Assembly: GCA_900556705.1 (NCBI GenBank)
Contig: USPT01000003.1
Coordinates: 1-24,443 of the forward strand
Length of the DNA stretch: 24,443 bases
Source: an uncultured Collinsella sp.
GTDB lineage: Bacteria; Actinomycetota; Coriobacteriia; Coriobacteriales; Coriobacteriaceae
Direction of reading: 5' to 3'
Under the pieces are notes generated by a model, which saw nothing but the letters and a program-made list of their open reading frames with translations, had not been told where the DNA came from and ran no database searches. The first letter of the stretch is position 1, and each line of letters opens with the position of its first letter. Shown in pieces: positions 22,917-24,443 of the stretch. The translations under genes and the position numbers were made by a program.

Positions 22917-22927
22917 GGAAATCACAT

Positions 22928-24443
22928 ATGACACCTGCGCGCTTTGAAATCGGACAAAAGCACAAGCAGGAGAACGAGGCGGGTTCCAAGGCTAGTTGGA
23001 ACACGCCTCGTTCCGATTCACGGCCGACGATGAGCTATCCCTCGCGCATGGCCCTGGCTTTTGCCCTGACATCGCTCATGACGGTATTGGTGCTGGTGGG
23101 CGTAGTCTCCGTTGTATGGGGCACGGTTTTTACGGATTACACACGCTCCAATATTGTCGAAATCGCCAATTCCGCTGCCGAAAAGTTGGCAACGTCATAT
23201 GAGGAAAACGGTTCTTGGACCGCGGGGGAGCTGCGTACGGTCGCGACATCGAGCTTGGTGTCCGACGATCTTGGTATGCAGGTCGTCAATAAAAAGGGCG
23301 TCATCGTCTACGACGACTCGTGGCCCTCGGCAAGCGCTACTGCCGATGTACGCGAAAATCAGGCGACGACCGACGATGCGAGCGGAAAGAGGGCATCGCA
23401 CAGCCCAGTCTCGTCTGCTCCCACCGATTCCAATAGTGTTGCCAACGTTGAGATCGTGACGTCCTCCGGCGAGCACGTGGGTCAGGTCAAATTGTGGGCG
23501 GTTGGCTCCGATGCCCTGCTCACCAGGGCAGACTCGGCATTCAGAGAGAAGACCTTTAACGCCATGGCCCTTGCCGCGGTTGTGGCCGTCTGCATCTCGG
23601 TCGTTATCGGAGCGCTTGTGTCGCGCATGCTTACCAAGCCGATTCATCGAATTACGAGCACGGCCAAGCAAATTCGCGACGGCGATCTGTCGGCTCGTAC
23701 GGGCTTGCGCGGCGATGATGAGATCGATCAGCTGGGCGAGACCTTCGACGAGATGGCCACCTCACTCGAAAAGGATATGAAGCACGAGAAGCGCCTGACC
23801 TCTGATGTTGCCCACGAGCTGCGCACGCCGCTCATGGCCATGCTTGCGACGGTCGAGGCCATGCAAGACGGTGTGTATCCCACCGACGACGAACACCTGG
23901 AGACAGTCGCATCCGAGACGCGTCGTCTGGCCCGTCTGGTGCAGCAGATGCTCGATCTGTCGCGCATGGAAAACAGCACCGCGCCGCTCAACCTGGAACC
24001 GGTGGACATGGTGCCGTTTGTGCGCTCGATTGTGAATGGCCAGGAGCGCTTGTTTGCCGACCGTGACCTGCGTTTGCGCTTTGCAGATGAGACGCAGGGC
24101 CACGATGACGTTGTCGAGGCGGATCCCGACATGATCACGCAATGCGTCATCAACCTCTTGAGTAACGCCATGCGCTATACCCCCGAGGGGGGTTGGGTCG
24201 TGGTGTCGGTGCTCAGCGACCGCAAGCACGTCGATATCGCGGTTTCGGATACGGGCATCGGTATCGCCAAGGATGATTTGTCGCGCATCTTCGGTCGTTT
24301 TTGGCGTGCCGACGCCAGTCGCGCCCGCGAGGCGGGTGGCCTGGGCGTGGGCCTCGCCGTGACCAAGCAGATTGTCGAGCGTCATCACGGCTACATATCC
24401 GTGGAGTCGGAGCTTGGAAAGGGTACGACTTTTACGATTCATC
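22928..24443 (+). CDS. Sensor histidine kinase (3' end outside window)
   Basis: The open frame runs off the right edge, with 505 residues visible. A hydrophilic N-terminus (1-40) is followed by membrane segment 1 (about 42-65) and an extracytoplasmic sensor region (about 66-208) with a low-complexity Ser/Ala/Asp stretch (132-170). Membrane segment 2 (about 210-233) leads to a HAMP domain (234-285). HisKA follows, with His296 in DVAHELRTPL. The ATPase domain shows NLLSNAMRYTPE (N box), DTGIGI (441-446), IFGRFWR and GGLGVGLAV (G2). Only the extreme C-terminus is missing. ATG 22928 has a weak TAGGGA upstream; ATG 23030 is an alternative that would leave a strong hairpin (22976-23009) outside the gene. 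It is the partner of the preceding response regulator. Confidence 0.92.
   Translation, partial: MTPARFEIGQKHKQENEAGSKASWNTPRSDSRPTMSYPSRMALAFALTSLMTVLVLVGVVSVVWGTVFTDYTRSNIVEIANSAAEKLATSYEENGSWTAGELRTVATSSLVSDDLGMQVVNKKGVIVYDDSWPSASATADVRENQATTDDASGKRASHSPVSSAPTDSNSVANVEIVTSSGEHVGQVKLWAVGSDALLTRADSAFREKTFNAMALAAVVAVCISVVIGALVSRMLTKPIHRITSTAKQIRDGDLSARTGLRGDDEIDQLGETFDEMATSLEKDMKHEKRLTSDVAHELRTPLMAMLATVEAMQDGVYPTDDEHLETVASETRRLARLVQQMLDLSRMENSTAPLNLEPVDMVPFVRSIVNGQERLFADRDLRLRFADETQGHDDVVEADPDMITQCVINLLSNAMRYTPEGGWVVVSVLSDRKHVDIAVSDTGIGIAKDDLSRIFGRFWRADASRAREAGGLGVGLAVTKQIVERHHGYISVESELGKGTTFTIH

Noticed and set aside
22200..22934. 244-codon minus-strand frame opposite the response regulator
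   Set aside because: The plus strand encodes a complete receiver and winged-helix protein; the antisense frame has no domain.

Overview
The window looks like chromosomal DNA of a high-GC actinobacterium of the class Coriobacteriia, most like Collinsella. This is inferred from gene content and codon style, not from a database search. It begins in the origin-proximal cluster shared by many bacteria (yidC - jag - rsmG - parA - parB). Three perfect parS sites lie just upstream of parA, so oriC is probably near the left end.

Layout. 1-4250 (+): 3' end of yidC, jag, a strong terminator, rsmG from a TTG start, three parS sites at exact 39-bp spacing, parA, parB, and an 84-aa membrane-anchored ORF overlapping parB. 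4211-5434: back-to-back terminators, a degenerate fourth parS-like site, then rlmN on the minus strand. 5520-9373 (+): ddl overlapping dinG (exonuclease-helicase). 9370-11296 (-): two overlapping WYL-domain regulators resembling a PafB/PafC pair, convergent with dinG. 11495-14926 (+): a very large membrane protein built on a split M28-peptidase fold with a roughly 670-residue disordered insertion, then a 72-aa single-span protein and a terminator. 14993-18424 (-): a thioester-domain/Cna_B surface adhesin interrupted by an in-frame TAG; the LPATG sorting signal survives intact beyond it. 18722-18988: tRNA-Gly(CCC), its terminator, and a structured cassette ending in an 18-bp copy of the tRNA 3' end. 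19091-24443 (+): purB, a TSCPD-domain protein coupled to a Tat lipoprotein, and a two-component system (OmpR-type regulator plus a histidine kinase cut by the window end).

Function. The left part serves membrane-protein insertion, RNA modification and chromosome partition. ddl supplies D-Ala-D-Ala for peptidoglycan. dinG and the WYL pair both fit DNA-damage handling. The right part covers the cell surface (adhesin, lipoprotein), purine synthesis and envelope or environment sensing. rsmG-parA-parB has visibly lower GC and different codon use from the other genes.

The observations most worth following are the M28-fold protein with substituted catalytic residues, the amber-interrupted adhesin, the tRNA-flanking cassette, the regular parS array, and a perfect 12-bp palindrome that occurs twice in the yidC-parB cluster.
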